DNA from: Bacteroidota bacterium
GTDB taxonomy: Bacteria; Bacteroidota; Bacteroidia; Palsa-965
Direction: 5' to 3'
Length of the DNA: 51,615 nt
Assembly (NCBI GenBank): GCA_013298545.1
Contig: JAAFIA010000024.1
Span: forward strand, 861-52,475
Of the stretch, positions 44,335 to 51,615 are shown one piece after another; position 1 is the stretch's first letter; the number at the start of each line of letters is the position of its first letter. The notes below the pieces were generated by a model. The model saw only the letters and a program-made list of their open reading frames with translations, was not told the origin of the DNA and did no database searches. The position numbers and the translations under genes were made by a program.

Positions 44335-44665
44335 GATTCTGCTTAAAAAGGGATGTAAAATTAGCCTTTTTTGGCGTTTGTTGGGGAGAAAAAATGTAAA
44401 GTTCCAAATTCCAAATCACAAGTTCCAAAGCACACTCCTCACAGACAATTCTTTTGGACCGATTTTAGTTTTATAGGGAATAACTCGCGGCGCTCGTTTT
44501 TTTGAGACTAGAGACATGAGACGTGAGACAGGAGACTGGGCTTGCTTCGGTTATGGTATGGAATGCGGGAGTTTTATGCAGTCTCACGTCTCTAGTCTCA
44601 TGTCTAAAATTTCACGTCTCATGTCTGCGTCAGCATTGCGGGCGAGGGACTTGAAAATCGTATCA
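44335..44665. other. Repeat-rich intergenic region before ffh
   Basis: About 330 bases between the response-regulator stop codon and the ffh start contain no coding frame I trust. It holds a degenerate repeat at 44401-44433 (AGTTCCAAATTCCAAATCAC followed by a second partial unit) and the inverted repeats listed next. Such short repeats are frequent between Bacteroidota genes. Confidence 0.5.
44504..44626. repeat. Permuted inverted repeats of GAGAC-type units
   Basis: GAGACTAGAGAC (44504-44515) is the reverse complement of 44588-44599, and AGACATGAGACGTG (44512-44525) of 44613-44626. The arms are about 60-90 bases apart and permuted, so several folded forms are possible. They resemble REP-like intergenic repeats and could form an RNA stem-loop between the kinase/regulator operon and ffh. 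Confidence 0.7.
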
Positions 44666-45355
44666 TCAGCGATGACCGATGCGTTCAAAAAATACACTTC
44701 GGTAAGAATCGGAAATGGGAATGAGTGCTTCACCAATTTTGATGCGGTCGCGTTCGATAGAATCAATTTTTGCGATGGCCACCATGAACGATTTGTGCAC
44801 ACGGCAGATGAGTTCTGGTGGAAGGATTTGTTCAAATTCTCCGAAGGTTTGCAAGGTCATGATGCGTTTTTGCGGGGTATGAATACGGCGGTAATCGCGC
44901 ATGCCTTCGATGTATAAAATTTCGTTGAGGAGAATTTTTTCTAAACGGTATTCTGTTTTTACGAAGATGAAATTCTTTTCGGGAACAGGTTCTTTTTTCG
45001 TTCGATTGGAGAGTGCTTTATCTACGGCTTTCAGGAAACGATCGAAGGTGAATGGTTTGAGTAAATAGTCTGTGATTTTTAATTCGTAGCCTTTGAGTGC
45101 GTATTCGGAGAAGGCTGTAGTGATGATAACTTCGGAATGAATTTCAACGGATTCGAGAAGTTGAATGCCCGAGAGTTCGTCCATTTGAATGTCGAGGAAG
45201 ATGAGATCTACTGCATTTGTTTTCAGGAATGTGATGGCTTCAATGGCATTGTCGAACGTGTGGAGCAATTCGAGCGCAGGAATTTTCTGCACATAATTTT
45301 TAGTTCGTTCTTGTGCAAGTGGCTCGTCTTCGATGATGATACAGGTTGTTTTCAT
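44666..45355 (-). CDS. LytTR-family response regulator
   Basis: The 229-residue protein has a receiver domain (IIEDEPLAQERTKNYV; phospho-Asp in VDLIFLDIQMDELSGI; DYLLKPFTFDRFLKAV). A LytTR DNA-binding domain follows (FIFVKTEYRLEKILLNEIL, LICRVHKSFMVAIAKIDS). It is activated by the kinase gene it overlaps by four bases. The operon also encodes an ABC transporter, so the regulator may control a transporter or cell-surface function. Confidence 0.93.
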   Translation of the reverse strand: MKTTCIIIEDEPLAQERTKNYVQKIPALELLHTFDNAIEAITFLKTNAVDLIFLDIQMDELSGIQLLESVEIHSEVIITTAFSEYALKGYELKITDYLLKPFTFDRFLKAVDKALSNRTKKEPVPEKNFIFVKTEYRLEKILLNEILYIEGMRDYRRIHTPQKRIMTLQTFGEFEQILPPELICRVHKSFMVAIAKIDSIERDRIKIGEALIPISDSYRSVFFERIGHR

Positions 45356-46413
45356 GCGTGTGGGATGACGAGTTGAATGTGATATGTTGCTTCTTTTTTG
45401 GAGACAAGGAGTTCGTGCGCATTGGGATAAATCAATTCGAGGCGTTTGCGAATGAGTTCGTTGCCAAGTCCGCTGTATGTTGGATGACTTGTGGTTGGTG
45501 CATTAGTGTATTGATTGATGCAGTCAAAACTAATTTTTTCTGCTTGGATGGTAATGCGAATTTGAATGGCATTTTCGATTTTTTTATTTTCGGAATGCTT
45601 GAATGCATTTTCTACAAAAGGTAGAAGTATCATCGGGGCAATACTTACTCCTGATGGATTTCCGTTGACTTCAAAATTTACAAAATTGGGATTTGTGGTT
45701 CGAATTTTTTGGAGCGCGATGTATTTTTCTAAGCATACCAACTCGTCTTTTAAAGCGACTTTTTCTGTTTTTGTTTCGTAAAGTAAGAAGCGCAAAATAT
45801 CGGATAGTTTATTGAGGTATTCAGATGCCTGATCTGGATTTTTATGGATGAGTACGTCGATGTTGTTGATGGTATTAAACAGAAAATGTGGATTCATTTG
45901 CGCTTTGACGAGTTCAGATTGCATGATTAAATTTTGTTGATTGAGTTCTTCTTTGATGCGTATATCGCCGTACCAAGAAATAAATCCTTTCATGACTAAA
46001 CCGGCCATACCATTGAGAAATGCACCAACAGCAACAACAGCCCCCATGATGCTTATTTCTGAAATCTCCCAAGATGTAAGAATCAGGTGGTTGTGCAAAA
46101 CAGCAAGAATAAACAACCCAATACAAGAAGATATGCATGTAATGAGCAAAGCATAGATAATAAATTTTGCGATTTTTCTTTGGTGCAAAAAATGTTCAAA
46201 AAGCAACGTATAAAAACTGTAAAAACAAATGATGCCGGGCACAATGGTAAACCCAACCATCATGCGATACCATTTGTACAAGGCAACGTTCTGGCCATTG
46301 GCTTCATTAAATTCGGGCATGTTTGGTGCAAGCATGCCAAAAAAAAGCAACAGCAAGTGAAAAAAAACAAGCCAGTATGCGATGTGCAAAAAAATGACAA
46401 CTCCTTTTTTCAT
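45352..46413 (-). CDS. LytS-type sensor histidine kinase
   Basis: The 353-residue protein has four predicted membrane helices in the first ~150 residues. A cytoplasmic His_kinase domain follows, with the phospho-acceptor in MNPHFLFNTINNIDVLIHK and an ATPase part with MILLPFVENAFKHSENK and YSGLGNELIRKRLELI. No periplasmic sensor loop is large, so it may sense the membrane itself or a transporter. It overlaps the regulator gene, and a 19-base gap separates it from the permease gene. Confidence 0.93.
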   Translation of the reverse strand: MKKGVVIFLHIAYWLVFFHLLLLFFGMLAPNMPEFNEANGQNVALYKWYRMMVGFTIVPGIICFYSFYTLLFEHFLHQRKIAKFIIYALLITCISSCIGLFILAVLHNHLILTSWEISEISIMGAVVAVGAFLNGMAGLVMKGFISWYGDIRIKEELNQQNLIMQSELVKAQMNPHFLFNTINNIDVLIHKNPDQASEYLNKLSDILRFLLYETKTEKVALKDELVCLEKYIALQKIRTTNPNFVNFEVNGNPSGVSIAPMILLPFVENAFKHSENKKIENAIQIRITIQAEKISFDCINQYTNAPTTSHPTYSGLGNELIRKRLELIYPNAHELLVSKKEATYHIQLVIPHA

Positions 46414-46432
46414 GTGCGGATGAAGGTACTAC

Positions 46433-47209
46433 TTAGCCTTTGCTTTTTCGATAGATGTACATAAAATAACTAGCGAGCATAAAAATTGCAAAGTAGATCA
46501 GTGAATAGAGATACATTTCTTTACCAACAACTTGCCCATAACTATATCCAGAAAAATGATGTGCGCCGTGTGCATAAGGAATGAGGAATCCATATTTCCA
46601 CGAGAGCGCGATCATAGATGCAACAAACAAGCCTATTCCTAAACCAAGCGGAATGAGAAAATTTTTGAATTGAAGGCTGAATAAATATTGCAATCCAAGA
46701 ATAGGCAATGCAGCGATGAAGAAACTTGTGTTTTCGCGAAGAATAGCCTTTATGGGATAAGCGGCGTACGGAAATGGGATGTCTGGAAAAAATAAAGCAG
46801 GCAACATTCCAGCAACAAAAATACCGATGTTGAATAGTATAAAAAATTGCACGAGCATAACTAAAACCACTGCAAATTTTGCTAGAAAAACAAAGGTCAA
46901 GGGTTGTGGTGTGGTATGCGTTTGTTTCCATGTATTGTTGCGGTATTCGAGTTGCGCCACGAGGCTAGTAACGAGAATAATTCCCATAGGCAACATAAAA
47001 ACAGCCATGCCTTGCCAGCAATCGCGGAAAAGCATTTTCCATAATTTGGGCGATGTATTGTCTGCATAAAGTTGGTCCGATTCGATGATGCGAGCCGCGA
47101 GCATTATGGCAGGAATAAGCAATGCACCAGCAAGTGTGAGCCACGAAGCGGCGCTGCGTTTCTTTTTGAGCCATTCGCTTTGAAAACTGTGAAGAAATAA
47201 ACGTAGCAT
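46433..47209 (-). CDS. ABC-2 type transporter permease
   Basis: The 258-residue protein has about six membrane helices. It starts LFLHSFQSEWLKKKRSAASW, a common start of ABC-2 permeases, and contains GMAVFMLPMGIILVTSLVAQL. It pairs with the ATPase two bases upstream and has the LytS/LytTR pair after it, an arrangement similar to bacteriocin or antibiotic-resistance ABC exporters with a two-component system. The substrate is unknown. Confidence 0.85.
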   Translation of the reverse strand: MLRLFLHSFQSEWLKKKRSAASWLTLAGALLIPAIMLAARIIESDQLYADNTSPKLWKMLFRDCWQGMAVFMLPMGIILVTSLVAQLEYRNNTWKQTHTTPQPLTFVFLAKFAVVLVMLVQFFILFNIGIFVAGMLPALFFPDIPFPYAAYPIKAILRENTSFFIAALPILGLQYLFSLQFKNFLIPLGLGIGLFVASMIALSWKYGFLIPYAHGAHHFSGYSYGQVVGKEMYLYSLIYFAIFMLASYFMYIYRKSKG

Positions 47210-47210
47210 A

Positions 47211-48125
47211 CTAATTTCCTGTAAGGTTCATGAAAATGGTTTCGAGGTCTGTTTTTTCGGAATGGATTTCATAGACATCGATTCCGTTTTGCACGAGTTT
47301 TTTATTGATGGCTGCAATTTCTTCGTGCGGCATTTCTCGGAGCAAAAGCTTTTTTTCGTCTGATGTGGGAAGTATCCATTTCGGGTCGATGAGTGTTGCG
47401 GCGTGTTGGTTGTTTGTGGTTGCGAGCACAACGTGCGCTGTTTGTTCCTGCTTTTGCAAGAGTTCGTGAAGTGTTCCTTGGAAAAGTAAATTTCCTTTAT
47501 TGATGATGCCGATATGCGTTACGAGTTTTTCAATTTCGGCGAGCAGATGACTGGAAATTAAAATGGTCAATTGTTTTTCTTGATTGAGTTGTTTCAACAA
47601 TTCGCGCATTTCTAAAATTCCGTTTGGATCGAGTCCGTTTGTGGGTTCGTCGAGAATTAAAATACGTGGATTATGCAGGAGGGCTATGGCGATGCTGAGG
47701 CGTTGTTTCATGCCGAGCGAAAATTGTCCTGCTTTCTTTTTTCCAGTATCCGAAAGGCGTACGAGGGCTAAAACTTCGTCGATGCGTTTTTTGGGGCATT
47801 GATAAATTTTCTGCCAAACGGCTAAATTTTCGTATGCCGTAAGTTGGCTATAGAGCGATGGTGTTTCAATGAGTGATCCAATTTGGTGGAGCAATTCGAT
47901 TCTGTGTGCATTGAACGATTTTCCACCAATAAAAATTTCGCCTTGTTGCTTGGCGATTAATCCGAGAATGAGTTTGAGTGTGGTGGTCTTCCCTGCTCCA
48001 TTCGGTCCAAGAAATCCGTAAATACTGGCATTGGGAACTTGCAGGTTGATTTGCGACAAAATTTCTTCGTTTGCGGCAAAACGATGCGAGAGGTTTCGGG
48101 TTTCGAGCTGAAAAGTGGTGTTCAT
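47211..48125 (-). CDS. ABC transporter ATP-binding protein
   Basis: The protein has about 304 residues. Walker A GFLGPNGAGKTTTLKLIL, signature FSLGMKQRLSIAIALLH, Walker B RILILDEPTNGLDPNG and H-loop SSHLLAEIE are all present. The start at 48125 (MNTTFQLETRNLSHRF) is preferred to an upstream TTG. It is the first gene of the ABC/two-component operon. A minus-strand TATACTTG at 48138-48145 could be a -7 box, but it would leave only about six bases before the ATG. Confidence 0.92.
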   Translation of the reverse strand: MNTTFQLETRNLSHRFAANEEILSQINLQVPNASIYGFLGPNGAGKTTTLKLILGLIAKQQGEIFIGGKSFNAHRIELLHQIGSLIETPSLYSQLTAYENLAVWQKIYQCPKKRIDEVLALVRLSDTGKKKAGQFSLGMKQRLSIAIALLHNPRILILDEPTNGLDPNGILEMRELLKQLNQEKQLTILISSHLLAEIEKLVTHIGIINKGNLLFQGTLHELLQKQEQTAHVVLATTNNQHAATLIDPKWILPTSDEKKLLLREMPHEEIAAINKKLVQNGIDVYEIHSEKTDLETIFMNLTGN

Positions 48126-48263
48126 GTATGCTATTGACAAGTATAGTTATGCGAATCACGGCGATAATTTGGATCGGATCAAATTTAATCTGCCAAAAAG
48201 GGGTGTTTATCTGTGAAATTGACCGAATACCTGTTTTGGGTGCTAACGGAATAAATAACTGAG

Positions 48264-48271
48264 TATATTCG
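48264..48271 (+). promoter_or_regulatory. Possible -7 box for the C1 peptidase gene
   Basis: TATATTCG matches TAnnTTTG at seven of eight positions and lies at the usual distance from the ATG at 48305 (leader about 27 bases). The -33 box is weak. Confidence 0.3.
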
Positions 48272-48304
48272 ACACCTTCAAAAGAACAAAACTGTTTTAT
48301 AGAC

Positions 48305-49474
48305 ATGAAAAAAAATATTTCCATTGGTATTGCAGCACTCTGCTGCGTTTCGCTCTCGATGCCGCTAAATGCGCAGGAGCGTTCAAATAAAAAAGACAGC
48401 CAAATTAAATTCACAACGGTTAAAGAGGCGAAACACACTTCTGTAAAAGATCAGTTCCATTCAGGAACTTGTTGGATTTTCTCGACCGAATCGTTTTTAG
48501 AATCGGAGTTTATGCGTCAAGGCAAAGGCCAAGTCGATTTGTCTGAAATGTGGTTGGTGCGTTGCGGATATATTGAAAAAGCGCGCAAGTATATGCGTAT
48601 GATGGGAAAAACAAATTTTGGTCCGGGTGGCGAACCGCATGATGTTATCAATATGGCGGGAACGTATGGCTTGATGCCACAAGAAGCGTATGCAGGTTTG
48701 CCCATGGGTGAAACAAAAGTGCGTCATGGCGAAATGGATGATGTATTAAAAGCGATTTTGGATGCGCAATTAAAATTGACAGATGGAAAATTAAATCCAA
48801 ACTGGTTGGCAGCGTTTACGGCTGCGCTGGATGCGTATTTGGGTGCGCCTCCTGCAAAATTTGATATTGCTGGAAAGTCGTATGATGCCAAATCGTATGC
48901 GCAGATGTTGGGTTTCAATGCAACGGATTATGTTGGATTGACATCGTTTACACATCATCCATTTTATCAACCATTTGTGTTGGAGATTCCAGACAATTGG
49001 GCTTGGGCTTCGTTCCAAAATGTTCCGTTGAATGAGTTGACAGCGATTGTTGACAATGCGACACTCAATAATTATTCTGTGGCTTGGGGTGCGGATGTGA
49101 GCGAGGGTTATTTTTCATACAAAAACGGAATGGCTGTTGTTCCTGAAAAGAATTGGGAAGATATGCGTAAGGGTGAAAAAGATTCGCTTTGGATTATTCC
49201 AGGGAAAGAACGCAGCATCACACAACAGTTGCGTCAGGAAGCATTTGATAATTTGAGTACACAAGACGATCATGGAATGCAAATTACGGGTCAGGCAAAA
49301 GATCAAAACGGCAAGAAATTTTACATGGTGAAAAACTCTTGGGGTTCTGAAAGCAATGAGTTGGGAGGCTTCTTTTATTGCTCTGAATCTTATTTCCAAT
49401 ATAAAACCATGAGTATTTTGGTTCATAAATCGGCCATTCCGAAGGAAATTGCGACGAAAATTGGATTAAAATAG
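48305..49474 (+). CDS. Secreted C1-family (bleomycin hydrolase/PepC-like) cysteine peptidase
   Basis: The 389-residue precursor has a signal peptide ending SMPLNAQ. The catalytic Cys lies in KDQFHSGTCWIFSTESF, the His in DDHGMQITG and the Asn in KNSWGSES, in the order of the papain fold. The bleomycin hydrolase/PepC group is normally cytosolic; a leader is common in the Bacteroidota members. It is an aminopeptidase-like hydrolase of peptides, probably in the periplasm or secreted. A strong hairpin terminator follows. Confidence 0.9.
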   Translation: MKKNISIGIAALCCVSLSMPLNAQERSNKKDSQIKFTTVKEAKHTSVKDQFHSGTCWIFSTESFLESEFMRQGKGQVDLSEMWLVRCGYIEKARKYMRMMGKTNFGPGGEPHDVINMAGTYGLMPQEAYAGLPMGETKVRHGEMDDVLKAILDAQLKLTDGKLNPNWLAAFTAALDAYLGAPPAKFDIAGKSYDAKSYAQMLGFNATDYVGLTSFTHHPFYQPFVLEIPDNWAWASFQNVPLNELTAIVDNATLNNYSVAWGADVSEGYFSYKNGMAVVPEKNWEDMRKGEKDSLWIIPGKERSITQQLRQEAFDNLSTQDDHGMQITGQAKDQNGKKFYMVKNSWGSESNELGGFFYCSESYFQYKTMSILVHKSAIPKEIATKIGLK

Positions 49475-49495
49475 GATTTTTCTTATCTTTTATTG

Positions 49496-49524
49496 AAAAG
49501 GATGCTCTAAAACGGCATCCTTTT
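49496..49524 (+). terminator. Intrinsic terminator of the C1 peptidase gene
   Basis: A 10-bp stem (AAAAGGATGC 49496-49505 approximately, GCATCCTTTT 49515-49524) with a short loop is followed by a seven-T run. It begins about 20 bases after the stop codon. Confidence 0.8.
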
Positions 49525-49970
49525 TTTATTGGAGTCATTTGAGATACTGGAGAAAACAAGGTATATAAATTCATCTAAAAAAAAACAGCCTTCAACTACT
49601 AAAAATAAATAATAGTCGATATTTTATGGAATTATATCGTACTTTACTATCAATAAATATACTGGTAAAATAAGATTTTCAACATCATTTTGTTTAAAAG
49701 TCTATCTTTGACGACCGGAAATAAACCTATTCTAGTTTTTAATCTGACATTCATTTTATGTGTTCCTCAAAGCGCCTAAAATGATTTTAGACTACAATAG
49801 TGATGTTAACATGACCTTCAAGTACAAAATAATTCTTCCTGCGATTACGCATGCTCCAAGCACAATTGGTGTTTGCGGTTTTGCCATATACACACTTTTA
49901 GACTTCCAATTCAATAACACATCTGATGTGTTTATTCCAACGAAATAAGAAGTACACCAATCCATTCTAT
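49525..49970. other. Long A/T-rich leader region before the glycine-rich gene
   Basis: About 450 bases hold no convincing gene; a 62-codon frame (49760-49948) is too short and lacks a family. A perfect -7 box TATCTTTG lies at 49703-49710, which would leave a leader of about 255 bases before the ATG at 49971. TTTG lies only 10 bases before it, too close for a -33 box. Confidence 0.4.
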
Positions 49971-51615
49971 GAAAAACCAACCAATTATGCTACGATTTTT
50001 ACAACGCTCCTTCGTACTTATTGCCTTAGGTATCTTGAGTTTCAGCTCGGCTTTTGCACAACGTGGCAAAGACGGCGCTGAGACCATTACTGCTCTGGAT
50101 CGCATTTTCAACCGTTATACCACTTTATCGGCTTCAGCTACTGTGGGTGCTACTTCTATTACAGTAGCAAACATTGGCGATCTTGCAGCTGGTGCAATTG
50201 GTGGCGGATCAAACAATCCATATACAACTGCTGCACTTGCGCCTTGCGATCTTTTGATGATTATCAAAATGCAAGGGGCTACAATCAATACAACAAATAC
50301 TACAGCATACGGTAACGTTACGAACTACAATAATGTTGGGACTTATGAATTTGTTGAAGTTGGAAGTATTGCAGGAAACGTCATTACCTTTTCTTCTGGT
50401 TGTAGTTTAACCAGTGCATATACCATTGGTGGTACAGAACGTGTGCAAGTTATTCGTGTACCTCGCTTGACACAATTGACAATTAATGCAGGTGCTTCGT
50501 TGACCGGTAGAGCTTGGGGAACAGTTGCTAATACAGGCGGTGTAGTTGTGGTTGAGGTGAATGGCAATACGGTTATCAATGGTTCAATTAATGCAAACAA
50601 TATTGGTTATCGTGGTGGGGCAATTGACAATAATACTGATTATGGCATTAATGTATTTCGCAGTGCCAATAATACAGATGGTGCAGAAAAAGGAGAAAGT
50701 ATTGTTGGCTACCAAGCAGATTATGATGGTTTGAATGGTCGTTATGGTCGTGGCGCACCTGCAAATGGAGGTGGTGGTGGTAATGCGCATAATGCTGGCG
50801 GCGGCGGCGGATCGAATGGCGACAATGGTGTTGCTTACAACGGTTTGGGTAATCCCGATGTTTCTGGAGGCGTGCCTTGGATTTCGGCATGGAATTTAGA
50901 AGCGGCATCGTTTGCTACAAACACTTCTTCTGGAGGTGGTCGTGGTGGTTACAGTTATGCTGCAAATAATCAAGACGCTACAACAACAGCACCTGGTAAT
51001 GCAGGTTGGGGTGGAGACAACCGTGCCAATGTTGGTGGTTGGGGTGGTAAGCCGTTGAATACAAATACCAACACACGCTTATTTATGGGCGGTGGCGGCG
51101 GTGCTGGTGATGGCAATAACAATGCAAATGCGGATGGTGGTGATGGTGGTGGTATTGCCTATGTGATTTCGTATGGCAACATCTCTGGTTCGGGAAGTAT
51201 TACGGCAAATGGACAAACGGCAACGAATACTGTTCCTGGGCACAACGATGCTCCGGGCGGCGGTGGGGGTGGCGGCGCTATTGCAGCTTTTGCATCTGGA
51301 ACAATCACAGGCATTAGCATCAATGCGAATGGTGGCATGGGTGGAAATCAACTGATTACAAATAACGAATCAGAAGGACCTGGCGGCGGCGGCGGCGGCG
51401 GTTATATTTACACAACAACAACAGCCGTTACCCGTACAGTTGCTGCTGGTGCAAACGGAACAACAAACTCAGGTGCTGTAACCGAATTTATTCCAAATGG
51501 TGCTACGCGTGGAGCTACTGGTGTCATTGTTAACAATGCAACTTTTCCAACTTTTGATGAACGAGTTGATATTTCTGTTACCGCAAGTCTTTCAGCAGGC
51601 CCATATTGCATTGGC
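49971..51615 (+). CDS. Glycine-rich secreted protein, 5' part (runs off the right edge)
   Basis: The open frame from ATG 49971 continues to the window end (about 548 residues). Residues 1-31 form a signal peptide (RFLQRSFVLIALGILSFSSA then FAQ). After a region rich in Thr/Ala/Asn (VEVNGNTVINGSINANNIGY) come several poly-glycine tracts (GGGGGNAHNAGGGGGSNG, GGGGGAGDGNNNAN, and a seven-glycine run before GAIAAFASG). The pattern GG-rich hinge plus 'ISGSGSITANG' strands suggests a repetitive surface protein or adhesin. The usual Bacteroidota ending would be a T9SS or gliding-motility sorting domain, which cannot be seen. The function is unknown. Confidence 0.75.

Noticed and set aside
49760-49948. 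Possible 62-codon gene in the long leader
   Set aside because: Short, no recognisable domain, and lies between a -7 box and a clear secreted-protein gene; more likely leader.
50343-51351. Minus-strand frames opposite the glycine-rich gene
   Set aside because: They are created by the GGN-rich coding repeats and read as His/Arg/Cys-rich low-complexity protein.

Overview
The window looks like a chromosome segment from an uncultured or little-studied member of the Bacteroidota. The evidence is two proteins with type IX secretion (T9SS) C-terminal sorting domains, an exosortase F (XrtF) locus, a BY-kinase (Wzc-type) polysaccharide co-polymerase, LytS/LytR-type regulation, and several promoters with the Bacteroidota -7 box TAnnTTTG placed 20-40 bases before the chosen start codons. 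No tRNA, rRNA or CRISPR array was seen.

Layout. 0-0.8 kb: the 5' part of an Xaa-Pro aminopeptidase gene and rpmB (ribosomal protein L28), separated by two hairpins. 0.9-5.5 kb: an AT-rich accessory stretch with three small unknown genes (one resembling the YrhB/Imm35 group), a coiled-coil protein and an orphan VirD4/TraG-type ATPase. 5.6-9.6 kb: a serine hydrolase (class C beta-lactamase fold plus TPR tail) whose 3' end is duplicated as a 395-bp direct repeat on the far side of a T9SS-sorted DNRLRE-like protein, then an outer-membrane-like protein. 9.9-15.1 kb: housekeeping genes (MBL-fold hydrolase; bestrophin channel, carbonic anhydrase and a Glu-Q-tRNA(Asp) synthetase-like gene as one operon; glyA-ruvX). 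15.2-19.1 kb: a minus-strand operon of a large T9SS-sorted surface protein, a 74-residue exosortase substrate, XrtF and the XrtF-associated protein.

19.2-39.8 kb: a polysaccharide or surface-glycoconjugate locus, all on the plus strand: Wzc-like kinase, ABC export permease and ATPase (Wzm/Wzt), SDR epimerase, MBOAT O-acyltransferase, SGNH partner, then eleven tightly packed genes (DegT aminotransferase, methyltransferase, AsnB, FemAB/GNAT-like, NeuD/PglD-like, methyltransferase, five-bladed propeller, polysaccharide-deacetylase-like, double-Rossmann protein, hexapeptide transferase, TPMT-like). A two-gene AT-rich restriction-modification module (26.4-28.6 kb) sits between the MBOAT and SGNH genes. 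No glycosyltransferase was recognised, so the cluster looks like precursor synthesis, decoration and export, with assembly encoded elsewhere.

39.8-49.5 kb: a YhcG/DUF1016 nuclease carrying a palindrome both in its leader and in its coding sequence; a membrane-protein gene broken by, or using, a -1 shift at A_AAA_AAC; a lipoprotein; the ffh-folD pair; an operon of ABC ATPase, ABC permease, LytS-type kinase and LytTR regulator; and a secreted C1 (PepC-like) peptidase. 49.97 kb to the right edge: the 5' part of a glycine-rich secreted protein. Sampled base counts suggest that the plus strand changes from C-rich to G-rich near 30.7 kb regardless of gene direction. All positions and motifs were read by eye; no database search was run.
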